64,000 nt of DNA, from contig CAIVAU010000005.1 of assembly GCA_903903925.1 (NCBI GenBank), forward strand, positions 17,215-81,214, given 5' to 3'. The notes under the pieces are model-generated. The model was not told the DNA's origin and made no database searches. It was given only the letters and a program-made list of their open reading frames with translations. This document shows, piece by piece, positions 39,424-48,108 of the stretch (positions within the stretch are counted from its first letter, which is position 1; every line of letters begins with the position of its first letter). The stretch comes from an uncultured cyanobacterium. Lineage in GTDB: Bacteria; Cyanobacteriota; Cyanobacteriia; Cyanobacteriales; Nostocaceae. Both the position numbers and the translations under genes were made by a program.

Positions 39424-39741
39424 TGTTGTTTAAAATTTCCACGCTCTCCTAGTATTCCTTAAGATAGACACTAGCGATCGCCTAAAATTGTATTTAACTA
39501 CTAATTTATTTGACAAATTCCTCAAATCAAGTGACAGCCCAAGTTTTCTTCTTTCTAGTTTTTTTTCTACCAGTCTGAAGAAAAATAATTGCGGGGTTAG
39601 GTATTATTCATACTTGGCAATTTAGCGCTAAAGTACTAATGACTAAGCCCCTTTGTGGTGGGAACAGCAAAAAAATTAGCCCCGAATATTGGGAGTAGGA
39701 TCGCTACATTTATTAAGGATTTTCAGCATGTTCTAGATCAC
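39424..39741. other. gap without recognised features
   Basis: 318 bases of AT-rich sequence including one HIP1-like site at 39475-39482. Nothing else was recognised. Confidence 0.4.
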
Positions 39742-40473
39742 TTATCTTGAGTGATCTTCAGCTTCCTCTCGAATAATTTCGTACCAAAAGGAAAGATCCC
39801 TCACATGGTGAGAACCTGCTTGAGGATGACGCCCAATGCCAAATCCATCTCTGTACTGTAGCCAGGAGTTACGATAAAGCCCTATGGTATCACCAGTCAC
39901 TTTACTAAGTACTTGGTAGGCCAAATTTCCCAGAAATGACGCAGCCGAGAGGGCTGTAGTCACGGTGGTAACCTGCGGCGCTGCAACAGTCGCAAGCCCA
40001 AGCAACGTACCCACTGCCCCTTGAATGTCTTTTGATTGCAGCTTCTGGTTCAGTAATGTCGCTAGGTCTTCTGAGTCCTTGCGATCACGCGATACTGTAA
40101 TAAAGACATCCAAGAAGTGGAGAGCCTCACCGTAAAATATCAGTAAGCCATTTTCACCGGTAGGCAGGCGATCGCGACTTTTAATCCCAGGAAAACGAAA
40201 CGTCTGCGGCATATAAAAGCTTGTCGGTTCACCTTCTGTCCCATGACCGCGAACCACCAGCGCATCTAGACGCATTTCGGCATCACCAAACCACTTTTTA
40301 CTATCCCAAATCATAATATCTTGCAACCGCACAGCCAAATTGATAGCTTGTGGTTGACTGACTGATTCCAGACCGCGACTTTGTAGTTTAGGGCTAAGTT
40401 CACTTTCCATTTGCTCAAGATCTGCTGCATCAGGGGATGTAGCCTCATCAATCAACCATTCCTGCTGAGTCAT
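39742..40473 (-). CDS. conserved hypothetical protein of unknown function
   Basis: About 243 residues from the ATG at 40473, which follows AAGG at a suitable distance (the frame is open to a TTG at 40563). The middle has a beta-rich domain (INLAVRLQDIMIWDSKKWFGDAEMRL begins it) and later a hydrophobic Ala/Val/Thr-rich helix (VGTLLGLATVAAPQ), then aromatic-rich WLQYRDGFGIGRHP. I recognise no family. It is divergent from the glutaredoxin-like gene at 40579. Confidence 0.7.
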   Translation of the reverse strand: MTQQEWLIDEATSPDAADLEQMESELSPKLQSRGLESVSQPQAINLAVRLQDIMIWDSKKWFGDAEMRLDALVVRGHGTEGEPTSFYMPQTFRFPGIKSRDRLPTGENGLLIFYGEALHFLDVFITVSRDRKDSEDLATLLNQKLQSKDIQGAVGTLLGLATVAAPQVTTVTTALSAASFLGNLAYQVLSKVTGDTIGLYRNSWLQYRDGFGIGRHPQAGSHHVRDLSFWYEIIREEAEDHSR

Positions 40474-40578
40474 CTGTTGTACCTTAAAATTAATCGACAA
40501 TTCATTACCTAGAATAATGGGAGTATTGTTGAAGTGTCGTTGAAAATTTCTATTGCCAGTCAAAGTAGCCTTAAATAA

Positions 40579-40869
40579 ATGCGTTTAATTTTATACAGTA
40601 AGCCTGGATGCCATTTGTGCGAGGGTTTACAAGAAAAGCTAGAAAAAATTGTAGAGACGAGAAATTTCGCCTCTTTACAGCTAGAAGTTAGGAATATTAC
40701 AACTCATGAAGATTGGTTTCAAGCTTACCAGTATGAAGTACCAGTGCTTTTTTTAGCGAACCGCCAAGAAGATGCCGAAAACGCCCAGGAGAAAGAGCAA
40801 CTTATACCGCGTCCTTCTCCCCGTGCTACTGTACAGCAGTTAGAACAAATGCTCCGGAAGTATGTCTAA
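40579..40869 (+). CDS. glutaredoxin-like protein
   Basis: A 96-residue thioredoxin-fold protein. MRLILYSKPGCHLCEGL contains the CxxC redox pair, and VPVLFLANRQ the cis-proline. The type is the short glutaredoxin-like (DUF836) family. The electron donor and targets are unknown. It precedes murE by 67 bases. Confidence 0.88.
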   Translation: MRLILYSKPGCHLCEGLQEKLEKIVETRNFASLQLEVRNITTHEDWFQAYQYEVPVLFLANRQEDAENAQEKEQLIPRPSPRATVQQLEQMLRKYV

Positions 40870-40936
40870 GTATTTGTAGAAACAAAAATAATGATGCAAA
40901 ATAATCGCAAGAAAAACGTGTGACGAGGTTCACCAC

Positions 40937-42448
40937 ATGAAACTGCGGGAATTACTAGCAGATGTAGACGGTGTGGGGCAATTGCCTGAACATCCAGCAA
41001 TGAATAGAGAAGTAACGGGTCTGAAGACAAATTCTCATGCTTGCGGTCCAGGAGATTTGTTTATTGGGATGCCCGGAACACGGGTTGATGGGGGCGATTT
41101 TTGGCAAAGTGCGATCGCCTCTGGTGCTATAGCGGCGATCATCTCTCCCCAAGCAGGACAAAAAAATCCCCCCCCTCCGCAAGGAGAGGTTGGCGGGGAT
41201 CATCCCTGTGTCATCATTGCTGGTGACATGACTCAAGCCTGTGCCCAATTAGCTACTGCTTTTTACAACTATCCTGGGCAAAAACTCAAGCTTGTCGGCG
41301 TCACTGGGACAAATGGCAAAACGACAACTTCTCACCTGATTGAATATTTGCTGAATCAGGCAAATCAACCTACAGCGTTAATGGGCACCCTCTACACTCG
41401 TTGGCAGGGTTTTGTGCAAACCGCTGCCCATACTACGCCGTTTGCTGTAGAACTGCAACACCAACTCGCGGCTGCTGTAGATGCGGGCAATCAGTTTGGA
41501 GTGATGGAAGTGAGTTCCCATGCTTTAGCGCAGGGTCGAGTGATCGGTTGTCAATTTGAAGGAGCAGTGTTTAGCAATCTCACTCAAGACCATCTAGACT
41601 TCCACCAGAATATGGAAGATTACTTTGCTGCTAAAGCCTTACTTTTTAGTCCTCATTATCTTCAGGGAAGGGCAATCATTAATGCTGACGATCCCTATGG
41701 TAAGCGATTAATCGCAGCTTTAGATCCAGAGCAGGTTTGGAGTTATAGTGTCAATGATTCTGCCGCTAATTTGTGGATGAGTGGTCTGAGTTATGAGCCG
41801 AATGGCGTTAGTGGTATGCTGCATACACCAAAAGGTGATGTGGCATTTCGCTCGCCCCTGGTTGGTCAGTATAATTTAGAAAATCTCCTGGCAGCAGTAG
41901 GAGCAGTGTTACACTTGAAATTAGATTTGCAGTTAGTCGCATCTGTTCTGCCTGATTTTCCCGGAGTTCCTGGACGCATGGAAAGGGTGCAGATTAATCG
42001 TGAGCAAGATATTAGCGTTATTGTAGATTATGCCCATACACCAGATAGCTTGGAAAATTTGCTCAAAGCAGCACGTCCGTTTATTCCAGGTCAGATGATT
42101 TGTGTATTTGGATGTGGGGGAGACCGCGATCGCACTAAGCGTCCAAAAATGGGCAAAATCGCTGCCCAATTAGCTGATCTAGCAGTGGTTACATCTGATA
42201 ACCCCCGCACTGAAGACCCAGAAGGGATTTTGCAAGATATTTTGGCGGGAATTCCAGAAACGGTGGTTCCAATGGTGATCTGCGATCGCGCTACCGCTAT
42301 TCGTACTGCCATCTGCCTCGCACAACCTGGAGATGGCGTCTTACTTGCTGGCAAAGGTCACGAAGACTACCAAATTCTCGGAACTGAAAAGATCCACTTT
42401 GACGACCGAGAACATGCACGAGAAGCTTTAGAAGCAAGAATTTTGTAA
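40937..42448 (+). CDS. murE: UDP-N-acetylmuramoyl-L-alanyl-D-glutamate:2,6-diaminopimelate ligase
   Basis: A 503-residue Mur ligase, adding the third residue of the peptidoglycan peptide. GVTGTNGKTTTSHLIEYLL is the ATP loop, GVMEVSSHALAQGRV and FSNLTQDHLDFH the central domain, and DNPRTEDP the motif that selects meso-diaminopimelate. An extra segment at about residues 76-90 (KNPPPPQGEVGGDH) is encoded by a palindromic repeat at 41167-41200 inserted in frame in the N-terminal domain. Confidence 0.95.
   Translation: MKLRELLADVDGVGQLPEHPAMNREVTGLKTNSHACGPGDLFIGMPGTRVDGGDFWQSAIASGAIAAIISPQAGQKNPPPPQGEVGGDHPCVIIAGDMTQACAQLATAFYNYPGQKLKLVGVTGTNGKTTTSHLIEYLLNQANQPTALMGTLYTRWQGFVQTAAHTTPFAVELQHQLAAAVDAGNQFGVMEVSSHALAQGRVIGCQFEGAVFSNLTQDHLDFHQNMEDYFAAKALLFSPHYLQGRAIINADDPYGKRLIAALDPEQVWSYSVNDSAANLWMSGLSYEPNGVSGMLHTPKGDVAFRSPLVGQYNLENLLAAVGAVLHLKLDLQLVASVLPDFPGVPGRMERVQINREQDISVIVDYAHTPDSLENLLKAARPFIPGQMICVFGCGGDRDRTKRPKMGKIAAQLADLAVVTSDNPRTEDPEGILQDILAGIPETVVPMVICDRATAIRTAICLAQPGDGVLLAGKGHEDYQILGTEKIHFDDREHAREALEARIL
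41167..41200. repeat. palindromic repeat inside murE
   Basis: The stretch TCCCCCCCCTCCGCAAGGAG followed by AGGTTGGCGGGGA folds as CCTCC-GCAA-GGAG with C- and G-rich flanks. It belongs to a C-rich intergenic repeat type and interrupts the murE reading frame without breaking it. Confidence 0.7.
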
Positions 42449-42465
42449 GAATACATCAGAGGGAT

Positions 42466-42584
42466 CTCTTAGCAGGGAGCTCTTATCAGGGAATAAAAAG
42501 AAGATGTGTTGCGAGACGCGCAAGCGTGAGAAAAGTTCCAATCCCACGGTTTTAGTCGTGGGTTTACCTGCTCCCTGCTAAGAG
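42466..42584. mobile_element. 119-bp palindrome-bounded element, possible MITE
   Basis: Perfect 15-bp terminal inverted repeats (CTCTTAGCAGGGAGC at 42466-42480; its complement at 42570-42584) bound about 90 bases that contain a second hairpin, CCCACG-GTTTTAGT-CGTGGG at 42543-42562. That inner hairpin resembles the subterminal hairpins of IS200/IS605-type elements. There is no coding capacity. Confidence 0.55.
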
Positions 42585-42679
42585 CGCCCTTCTTTTGTAA
42601 AAAAGACGCAATTAGGTTGAAAATTTAAGCAGTATTATTTCTTGATTCATGGTTCCCTCTTTTTTGTTGTGCTTGACTC

Positions 42680-44098
42680 ATGGATGTTTTTCTGGCTCAG
42701 AATCTATCCGTTTATCAGCTGGCTTTGGGCGTACAATTACCTCTCCAAGCGTTACCCCTCAGTCCGGTTACTCTGCTGTCATTGGTGAGGTCACAAATTG
42801 ACCTACTCATTGAACAAAAGATTGTAGCCACAATATGGGTAAAGCTACCACTAGGCAAAATTTGGCAATCAGAGATTCAACGTTGTTATCAGCAACTGAA
42901 CTTATCTTGCGTCATTTTCACTTGCGATATGGAGGAGAGTAGTCAAGGGGGAGAGAGTCAGAAGGGGGAAAAAAGTCATTCTTCTTTCCCCTCCTCTGTT
43001 CATCACGTTCATCTCTCGCCAGATAGCCATCTGCGACGGGAATATTTTTTAATGGTGTTGTCATCACAGTTTTGCAGTTTAACCTTTGTTCGTAGACCAC
43101 TCAAAAGACGCAAAACCAAGTTAGGAAAAGTGAACAACAATAAAATGCCGCCATTACTTGCTATGAATACTTTTGAAGGCAGAGTCATTCAACAAGTGTT
43201 AGATGGTATCAAAAAGTTGTTTCCATCAGAATCATCTTTGCTGATACCGGCTGATTTTGTCTGCCCTCCAGCACCAGAATCAACTCTTATGAGTCAACTA
43301 TTGACAAAGCAACTTCAACAACAAGATAAAATTAATCGTCAAATCACACTCCCAAAAATTGCCAAGGCGCAGCAGCAAAATCAAAAACTGCACAAAAGTT
43401 TGCAACTTAAGGATGAATATTTAAGCAGTGTGTGTCAGGAATTGAGCACTCCCATAACACACATGAAAACAGCTTTGAGTCTGTTGAATTCCCCTAGTCT
43501 CAAAATCCTTCAACGACAACGTTATTTACAAATGCTTAGTACCGAGTGCGATCGCCAAAATGCCTTGATCACTGGAGTCTTAGCTTTAGTGCAGATCGAA
43601 CGCAATTTAGAGCGAATGACCTTAGAATCGGTACGCCTGTGTGATATTGTGCCTGGAGTAGTCAGTACTTACCAGCCTCTAGCCCAAGAAAAAGGCATCA
43701 TGCTAGCCTATACTGTACCCACGGAGCTACCATCTGTTTGGTGTGTAAGTGGTGGACTGAAACAGATTGTGATTAATTTACTTTCCAACAGCATCAAATT
43801 TACCCCAAATGGTGGAGAAGTTTGGGTGCGAGGACGAGTTCAGGGAGATTATGTCCAACTGGAGTTTCGGGATACTGGCATTGGGATTGCTGAAAGCGAA
43901 ATTCCCAAAATATTTGACCGCTTTTATCGTGTACGTCCCACAGCAACCGAAGACCCTAGTGGTGTTGGATTGGGGTTAACTATCGTGCAGCAATTACTGT
44001 GGCGTTGTGGAGGTTCTATTTCTGTGCAAAGTAAGCTGTCTGAAGGCTCCACCGTTACCGTACAGTTAGCAAGTGTTAGTGAAAAATCTCTGGAATAG
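42680..44098 (+). CDS. kinase-like sensor protein with substituted H-box
   Basis: A 472-residue cytosolic protein. The N-terminal 170 residues form a sensory domain that I cannot name firmly (possibly DICT-like). Then a coiled segment leads to the H-box, which reads SVCQELSTPITHMKTAL: the phosphoacceptor position is Gln253 instead of His. The ATPase half is complete (N-box LLSNSIKF, DTGIGI, FDRFYR, GVGLGLTIV). It may be a regulatory pseudokinase or phosphatase, or use another residue. Residues about 85-110 are a Ser/Gly/Glu-rich insertion derived from a purine-rich repeat (42930-43005). Confidence 0.85.
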   Translation: MDVFLAQNLSVYQLALGVQLPLQALPLSPVTLLSLVRSQIDLLIEQKIVATIWVKLPLGKIWQSEIQRCYQQLNLSCVIFTCDMEESSQGGESQKGEKSHSSFPSSVHHVHLSPDSHLRREYFLMVLSSQFCSLTFVRRPLKRRKTKLGKVNNNKMPPLLAMNTFEGRVIQQVLDGIKKLFPSESSLLIPADFVCPPAPESTLMSQLLTKQLQQQDKINRQITLPKIAKAQQQNQKLHKSLQLKDEYLSSVCQELSTPITHMKTALSLLNSPSLKILQRQRYLQMLSTECDRQNALITGVLALVQIERNLERMTLESVRLCDIVPGVVSTYQPLAQEKGIMLAYTVPTELPSVWCVSGGLKQIVINLLSNSIKFTPNGGEVWVRGRVQGDYVQLEFRDTGIGIAESEIPKIFDRFYRVRPTATEDPSGVGLGLTIVQQLLWRCGGSISVQSKLSEGSTVTVQLASVSEKSLE

Positions 44099-44222
44099 TC
44101 GATTTTCGATTAAGTTGCTGTCATTAGTCATTGGTCATTGGTAAAAAACATACAACCCACTCACAGATGACTAATGACAACTACCAATTAGCAAAAATAT
44201 CCGATTCCTACCGTCAACCAAC

Positions 44223-45020
44223 ATGTTTATTACCTTAATCGCAGACTATGGTAGCGGAGATCCAGCTTTTGCTGAGGTCACGCAGCGGTTATCTATCGCA
44301 CTACCCGGATCTCAAATCAACTTACTTTCAGTTCCCGCCTTCAGCACCCTAGCAACCGGCTTTTGGATTGCCCAACTTGGTCTTAACCCAGGTCCACAAG
44401 AACGTTTGATTTATCACAACTGCGCACCTCGTCAAGATGATAAAAAACCTAGACAAGACAATGAAGGCGAGGGACTCACTTATACCTTGCTTTCCAATGG
44501 CGTTAAAGTTGTTGGTGTCAATGCTGGTTACACTCTTTCTTTTATTAAAAACTATGCTCAAATGCTACACACAATCAAGGTTTCCAGAGCCGGATCACAG
44601 TTTCGTTCTCGTGATGTATTCCCCAGTGCAGCTGGGGATATTGCCAAGGGTGACTTGAGCCTTTTAGGAGAAGCCTTAGACCCAAGCTTAATCCCAGATG
44701 TACCTAGCGATCGCGTTGCCTGGATTGATGGCTACGGTAACATCAAAACCACCATCGCCGCAAACACCGTCAATTTAGAACCTGAAACCAAAGTAGTTAT
44801 CCGCGTTGGAGACGTTGTCAGTGACGCCGTGTACTCCGATGGTAGTTTTAAAGTCCCAGAGGGAACCCTAGCTTTTGCTCCCGGTAGTTCTGGTTGGTCA
44901 GACCCCAATCAGTTAAACTCAGTTCGTTGGATGGAACTATTTCTACGGGGCGGTAGCGCTTGGGAACGCTTCGGTAGACCACGAGTGAATCAGTTAGTGA
45001 GTTACCCAACTACAACATAG
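44223..45020 (+). CDS. SAM hydrolase-family protein (DUF62, chlorinase/fluorinase fold)
   Basis: A 265-residue protein. MFITLIADYGSGDPAFAEV holds the conserved N-terminal Asp; GVNAGYTLSFI and FPSAAGDIAKG and the C-terminal DGYGNIKTTI barrel are typical of the S-adenosyl-L-methionine hydroxide adenosyltransferase family. Characterised non-halogenating members hydrolyse SAM to adenosine and methionine. The halogenase-specific residues cannot be judged by eye, so hydrolase is preferred. Confidence 0.88.
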   Translation: MFITLIADYGSGDPAFAEVTQRLSIALPGSQINLLSVPAFSTLATGFWIAQLGLNPGPQERLIYHNCAPRQDDKKPRQDNEGEGLTYTLLSNGVKVVGVNAGYTLSFIKNYAQMLHTIKVSRAGSQFRSRDVFPSAAGDIAKGDLSLLGEALDPSLIPDVPSDRVAWIDGYGNIKTTIAANTVNLEPETKVVIRVGDVVSDAVYSDGSFKVPEGTLAFAPGSSGWSDPNQLNSVRWMELFLRGGSAWERFGRPRVNQLVSYPTTT

Positions 45021-45074
45021 TGAAGTTGCTGCGAACTTGCTAATTTTCATTAGTCAGTTATTGAATTTAAATAA

Positions 45075-45108
45075 CCAGTATGTTTTAAGGCGCATTATAT
45101 CATACTGG
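45075..45108 (+). terminator. hairpin after the SAM hydrolase gene
   Basis: CCAGTATG (45075-45082) and CATACTGG (45101-45108) pair perfectly around an 18-base loop 55 bases after the stop. No T-run follows, so it may only protect the 3' end. Confidence 0.4.
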
Positions 45109-45261
45109 CAATCAGTTTGTAAATAATTTACCGATTAATCTCAGCTTGCCATGCTTGACGGATAAATGTGGGTCGGCAGACGTTGATCACGAATGACGGG
45201 GACAGGCAATTAATCAATGTACAGCAAGGGTTCCGTATCGATGCCCAATGGCAACGTAGTC

Positions 45262-45377
45262 AAAAAAAGACCCCGGTGATTAACCGGGGGATTCTGCAAT
45301 TTGTATCTGCTTGCACTTAATTCACTTCGTTCATTTAACAATACCCGCCTTTAGCGTTAAGAAATGCCAAAATGGCA
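45262..45377 (-). ncRNA. candidate small RNA A with intrinsic terminator
   Basis: On the minus strand a perfect 7-bp GC stem with GATTA-type loop (CCCCGGT at 45271-45277 with ACCGGGG at 45283-45289) is followed by CTTTTTTT, a classical intrinsic terminator. About 75 bases upstream lies the palindrome TGCCA-AAA-TGGCA (45365-45377). The neighbouring genes are on the plus strand, and on that strand the hairpin has no T-run. The transcript would be about 80-110 nt; start and promoter are inferred. Confidence 0.5.
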
Positions 45378-45459
45378 ACTTTTTATCACAAGAATTCAGG
45401 AGTTAGAATTCAGAACTCAGGAGTCCGCTTAGAAATTCATAATTCCGAAGCTGACTTCA

Positions 45460-45476
45460 TAATTCATAATTCATAA
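45460..45476. repeat. TTCATAA heptad repeat
   Basis: Two to three copies of TTCATAA immediately downstream of the terminator of candidate RNA B (minus sense). Confidence 0.7.
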
Positions 45477-45595
45477 AAGACCCCGGTAGCTAGCCGGGGA
45501 AAAGAGATTTTGCCTTATGCTGTGTGTCTTAGCAAGACCGCATCAATTCATATACGATACTTTTCCGTAAATCAGAATAGTTGCCAACTTGGCAA
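45473..45595 (-). ncRNA. candidate small RNA B, paralogue of A
   Basis: The same layout as RNA A: on the minus strand a CCCCGG-CTAGCTA-CCGGGG stem (45481-45499) is followed by TCTTTTAT, and 82 bases upstream lies a perfect 15-base palindrome TTGCCAACTTGGCAA (45581-45595). Between palindrome and terminator the two copies share patches such as GTAT(T/C)GT...ATGAA. It is probably a diverged tandem duplicate. Confidence 0.5.
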
Positions 45596-45865
45596 ATTTT
45601 AAAAATAAAACATTCTAATCAAGAAGATATTGCAAAATTAGGATAGAATCCAATACCCTTCAGTTAAGAGTAATTCTAGGTTGGGTAGAGCGCCTTAGCG
45701 TTACCGCTCTCTCTACGAGGTTTTTGCTCACATATATTACATAAATTAACATTTTGTGCTTACAATACGCATATCTTGACATGACCTGATCTACGGCAAT
45801 CTGTGGAGGAATTTTGCCCGCCTTTCCCTAGTCCCTCTTATTCAGAAATCAAATAGAATTGCTAT

Positions 45866-47188
45866 ATGGAGACTCTTATTAAGGTGGATACATCAGAAGT
45901 CAAGCGATTGTTTTCTAATCTGGAACTGGATGGAAATAAGCTCAGGCATCAACCAGGTAGTGTTTTAGGAAGTATCGCGCTGATTGCTGGAACAACAGTT
46001 GGTGCTGGGACTCTCGCACTCCCTGCGGTTACCCTACCATCTGGTGTTTTGCCATCTACAATCCTGCTGATTGCTGTTTGGATCTACGCTTTAGTTTCAG
46101 GGCTTTTAATCGCTGAAGTGACGTTGAATACAATGCGTCTTTTGGGACGCCCGAGTTTAGGTCTGCTGGTAATTGTTGAGCATACCCTTGGTAAGCTAGG
46201 AGCGCAACTTGCTGGTGGTGCATATGTATTTATTCACTATACCCTGCTTGTGGCTTACCTTTCCGAAGGTGGAGAGATTTTAGGATCTGTAGCTTCTAAA
46301 GTATGGGGTGTGCAAGATTTGCTACCAACATGGTTAGGAACAGCGGCTTTCGCTCTCGTATTTGGTGGCATTATGTATCTTGGGCGCGAAAGCTTTATTG
46401 AGAAATTAAACAACGTTTTTGTCGCAATTGTCATCGCTTCATTCCTAGGACTATTGTTGCTGGGCTTGACCCACGTGAGGGTTGACCAATTCTTATTTCA
46501 GGACTGGAGGGCTCTTCCTTCTGCAGTTGTGATCATGTTTGTAGCGATGTATTACCATAACGTTATTCCGGTAATTGTGTCTCAGCTTGAAGGAGATGCT
46601 CGAAAGATTCGCTCCTCCATTTTTATTGGTTCTATAATTCCTTTGTTGATGTTCTTAGCATGGAATGCTGTGATTTTGGGAAGCGTAAGTCCTGATATGA
46701 TACAGGCTACAGCTGATAGCAAAAGTATTTTTGATCCACTGGAAATTCTGCGATCAGGGGGATCAGGAGAATGGTTAGGAGGGCTGATATCTCTTTTCTC
46801 AGAGTTCGCAATTGTGACATCATTTATTGGATTTGTCTACGGGTTGCTGAATTTCTTTCAAGATATTTCCCTTGTGGCGCAGGATAAACCGTCTAATCGC
46901 CTGTCGCTCTATTCACTAGTTCTTTTCCCACCTATCAGTTTTTCAGTGATGAATCCCAGTATCTTCTTTAATGCTCTAGATTATGCTGGAACTTTCAATA
47001 TCTTTTTAGCAGGAATTATCCCAACGGCAATGACTTGGGTGCAACGTCAAGAGCAGGAAAAACCAGAAAAAGCAAATACCGTGAATGAATTACTTGTCCC
47101 TGGTGGTAAGTTGACACTCATTGTCATATTTGGAATTTCAGCAGCTGTGATATTAAAACAAATTATATCAATTTATAGCAAATTTTAG
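45866..47188 (+). CDS. aromatic amino acid permease (HAAAP/TyrP-like)
   Basis: A 440-residue membrane protein with about eleven helices. GSIALIAGTTVGAGTLALP in the first helix is the substrate-binding glycine motif of the tryptophan/tyrosine permease family. It imports aromatic amino acids by cation symport in characterised relatives. The start at 45866 has no strong ribosome site. It lies 49 bases upstream of rsmA and may be co-transcribed with it. Confidence 0.88.
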   Translation: METLIKVDTSEVKRLFSNLELDGNKLRHQPGSVLGSIALIAGTTVGAGTLALPAVTLPSGVLPSTILLIAVWIYALVSGLLIAEVTLNTMRLLGRPSLGLLVIVEHTLGKLGAQLAGGAYVFIHYTLLVAYLSEGGEILGSVASKVWGVQDLLPTWLGTAAFALVFGGIMYLGRESFIEKLNNVFVAIVIASFLGLLLLGLTHVRVDQFLFQDWRALPSAVVIMFVAMYYHNVIPVIVSQLEGDARKIRSSIFIGSIIPLLMFLAWNAVILGSVSPDMIQATADSKSIFDPLEILRSGGSGEWLGGLISLFSEFAIVTSFIGFVYGLLNFFQDISLVAQDKPSNRLSLYSLVLFPPISFSVMNPSIFFNALDYAGTFNIFLAGIIPTAMTWVQRQEQEKPEKANTVNELLVPGGKLTLIVIFGISAAVILKQIISIYSKF

Positions 47189-47237
47189 ACATTAAAATCT
47201 AAAATCCCCCATCCCCACCGTTAAGGCTAAAATTTTT

Positions 47238-48068
47238 ATGAACGAAAGGAAGTTACAAGAACTTCGACCGCGCAAGACTTTTGCCCAGCATTGGCTCAAA
47301 AGTGAAAAAGCTCTCAATGAAATTATTCGGGCGGCTCAATTAAAACTAGGCGATCGCATCCTGGAAATTGGTCCCGGTACAGGCATTCTAACTCGCCGCC
47401 TGTTACCAGAAGTGCAATCTCTCCTTGCGGTAGAAATTGACCGCGACTTATGCGATAAATTGGCAAAAGAAATAGGTCGTGAGCAAAAATTTCTACTTCT
47501 ACAAGGAGATTTTCTCTCCCTGGATTTACCATCCCTTTTAGCACAATTTCCAACTTTTCAAAAGCCTCATAAAGTCGTTGCCAATATTCCCTATAATATT
47601 ACTGGACCAATTCTAGAAAAACTGCTAGGTACAATTGCCAACCCAAATCCAGAACCCTATGACTTGTTGGTGTTACTCCTACAAAAAGAAGTAGCAGAAA
47701 GGCTAGTAGCAAAACCAGGGTCAAGAACATTTGGCGCATTGTCTGTGCGGGTGCAGTACTTGGCAAACTGTGAGTTAATTTGTACAGTCCCAGCCGGAGC
47801 ATTTTACCCACCACCAAAGGTAGACTCAGCAGTAGTGCGGCTTATTCCGTACCAAATTGAACCACCAGCCTTAGATACACGCAAATTAGATACTTTGGTC
47901 AAGTTAGGCTTTAGCGCTAAGCGTAAAATGTTAAGAAATAATTTGCTATCGGTTGTAGAACGCGATCGCCTGACACAATTACTAGAAAAATTAGATATAA
48001 ACCCACAATCTCGAGCCGAAGACCTCAGTGTCGCTCAGTGGGTAACCCTAGCAAACCTATTACTATAA
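47238..48068 (+). CDS. rsmA: 16S rRNA dimethyladenosine transferase
   Basis: A 276-residue KsgA. RPRKTFAQHWLKSEKALNEI, the SAM loop ILEIGPGTGILTRRLL and the catalytic NIPYNITGPILEKLL are diagnostic. It dimethylates two adjacent adenines near the 3' end of 16S rRNA during 30S maturation. ispE follows 40 bases later, the common rsmA-ispE order in cyanobacteria. Confidence 0.97.
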   Translation: MNERKLQELRPRKTFAQHWLKSEKALNEIIRAAQLKLGDRILEIGPGTGILTRRLLPEVQSLLAVEIDRDLCDKLAKEIGREQKFLLLQGDFLSLDLPSLLAQFPTFQKPHKVVANIPYNITGPILEKLLGTIANPNPEPYDLLVLLLQKEVAERLVAKPGSRTFGALSVRVQYLANCELICTVPAGAFYPPPKVDSAVVRLIPYQIEPPALDTRKLDTLVKLGFSAKRKMLRNNLLSVVERDRLTQLLEKLDINPQSRAEDLSVAQWVTLANLLL

Positions 48069-48079
48069 ATTTTTGCTCA

Positions 48080-48107
48080 TTCATAATTCATAATTCATAA
48101 TTCATAA
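48080..48107. repeat. TTCATAA tandem heptads between rsmA and ispE
   Basis: About four copies of TTCATAA (reverse of the ATGAATT unit at 14180) fill the short spacer and end directly before the ispE start codon, taking the place of a usual ribosome site. Confidence 0.85.
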
Positions 48108-48108
48108 A

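Noticed and set aside
45262..45300. The hairpin as a simple terminator for the plus-strand SAM hydrolase gene
   Set aside because: It is 240 bases past that stop, and the T-run is on the minus-strand side, so it should terminate minus-strand transcription.
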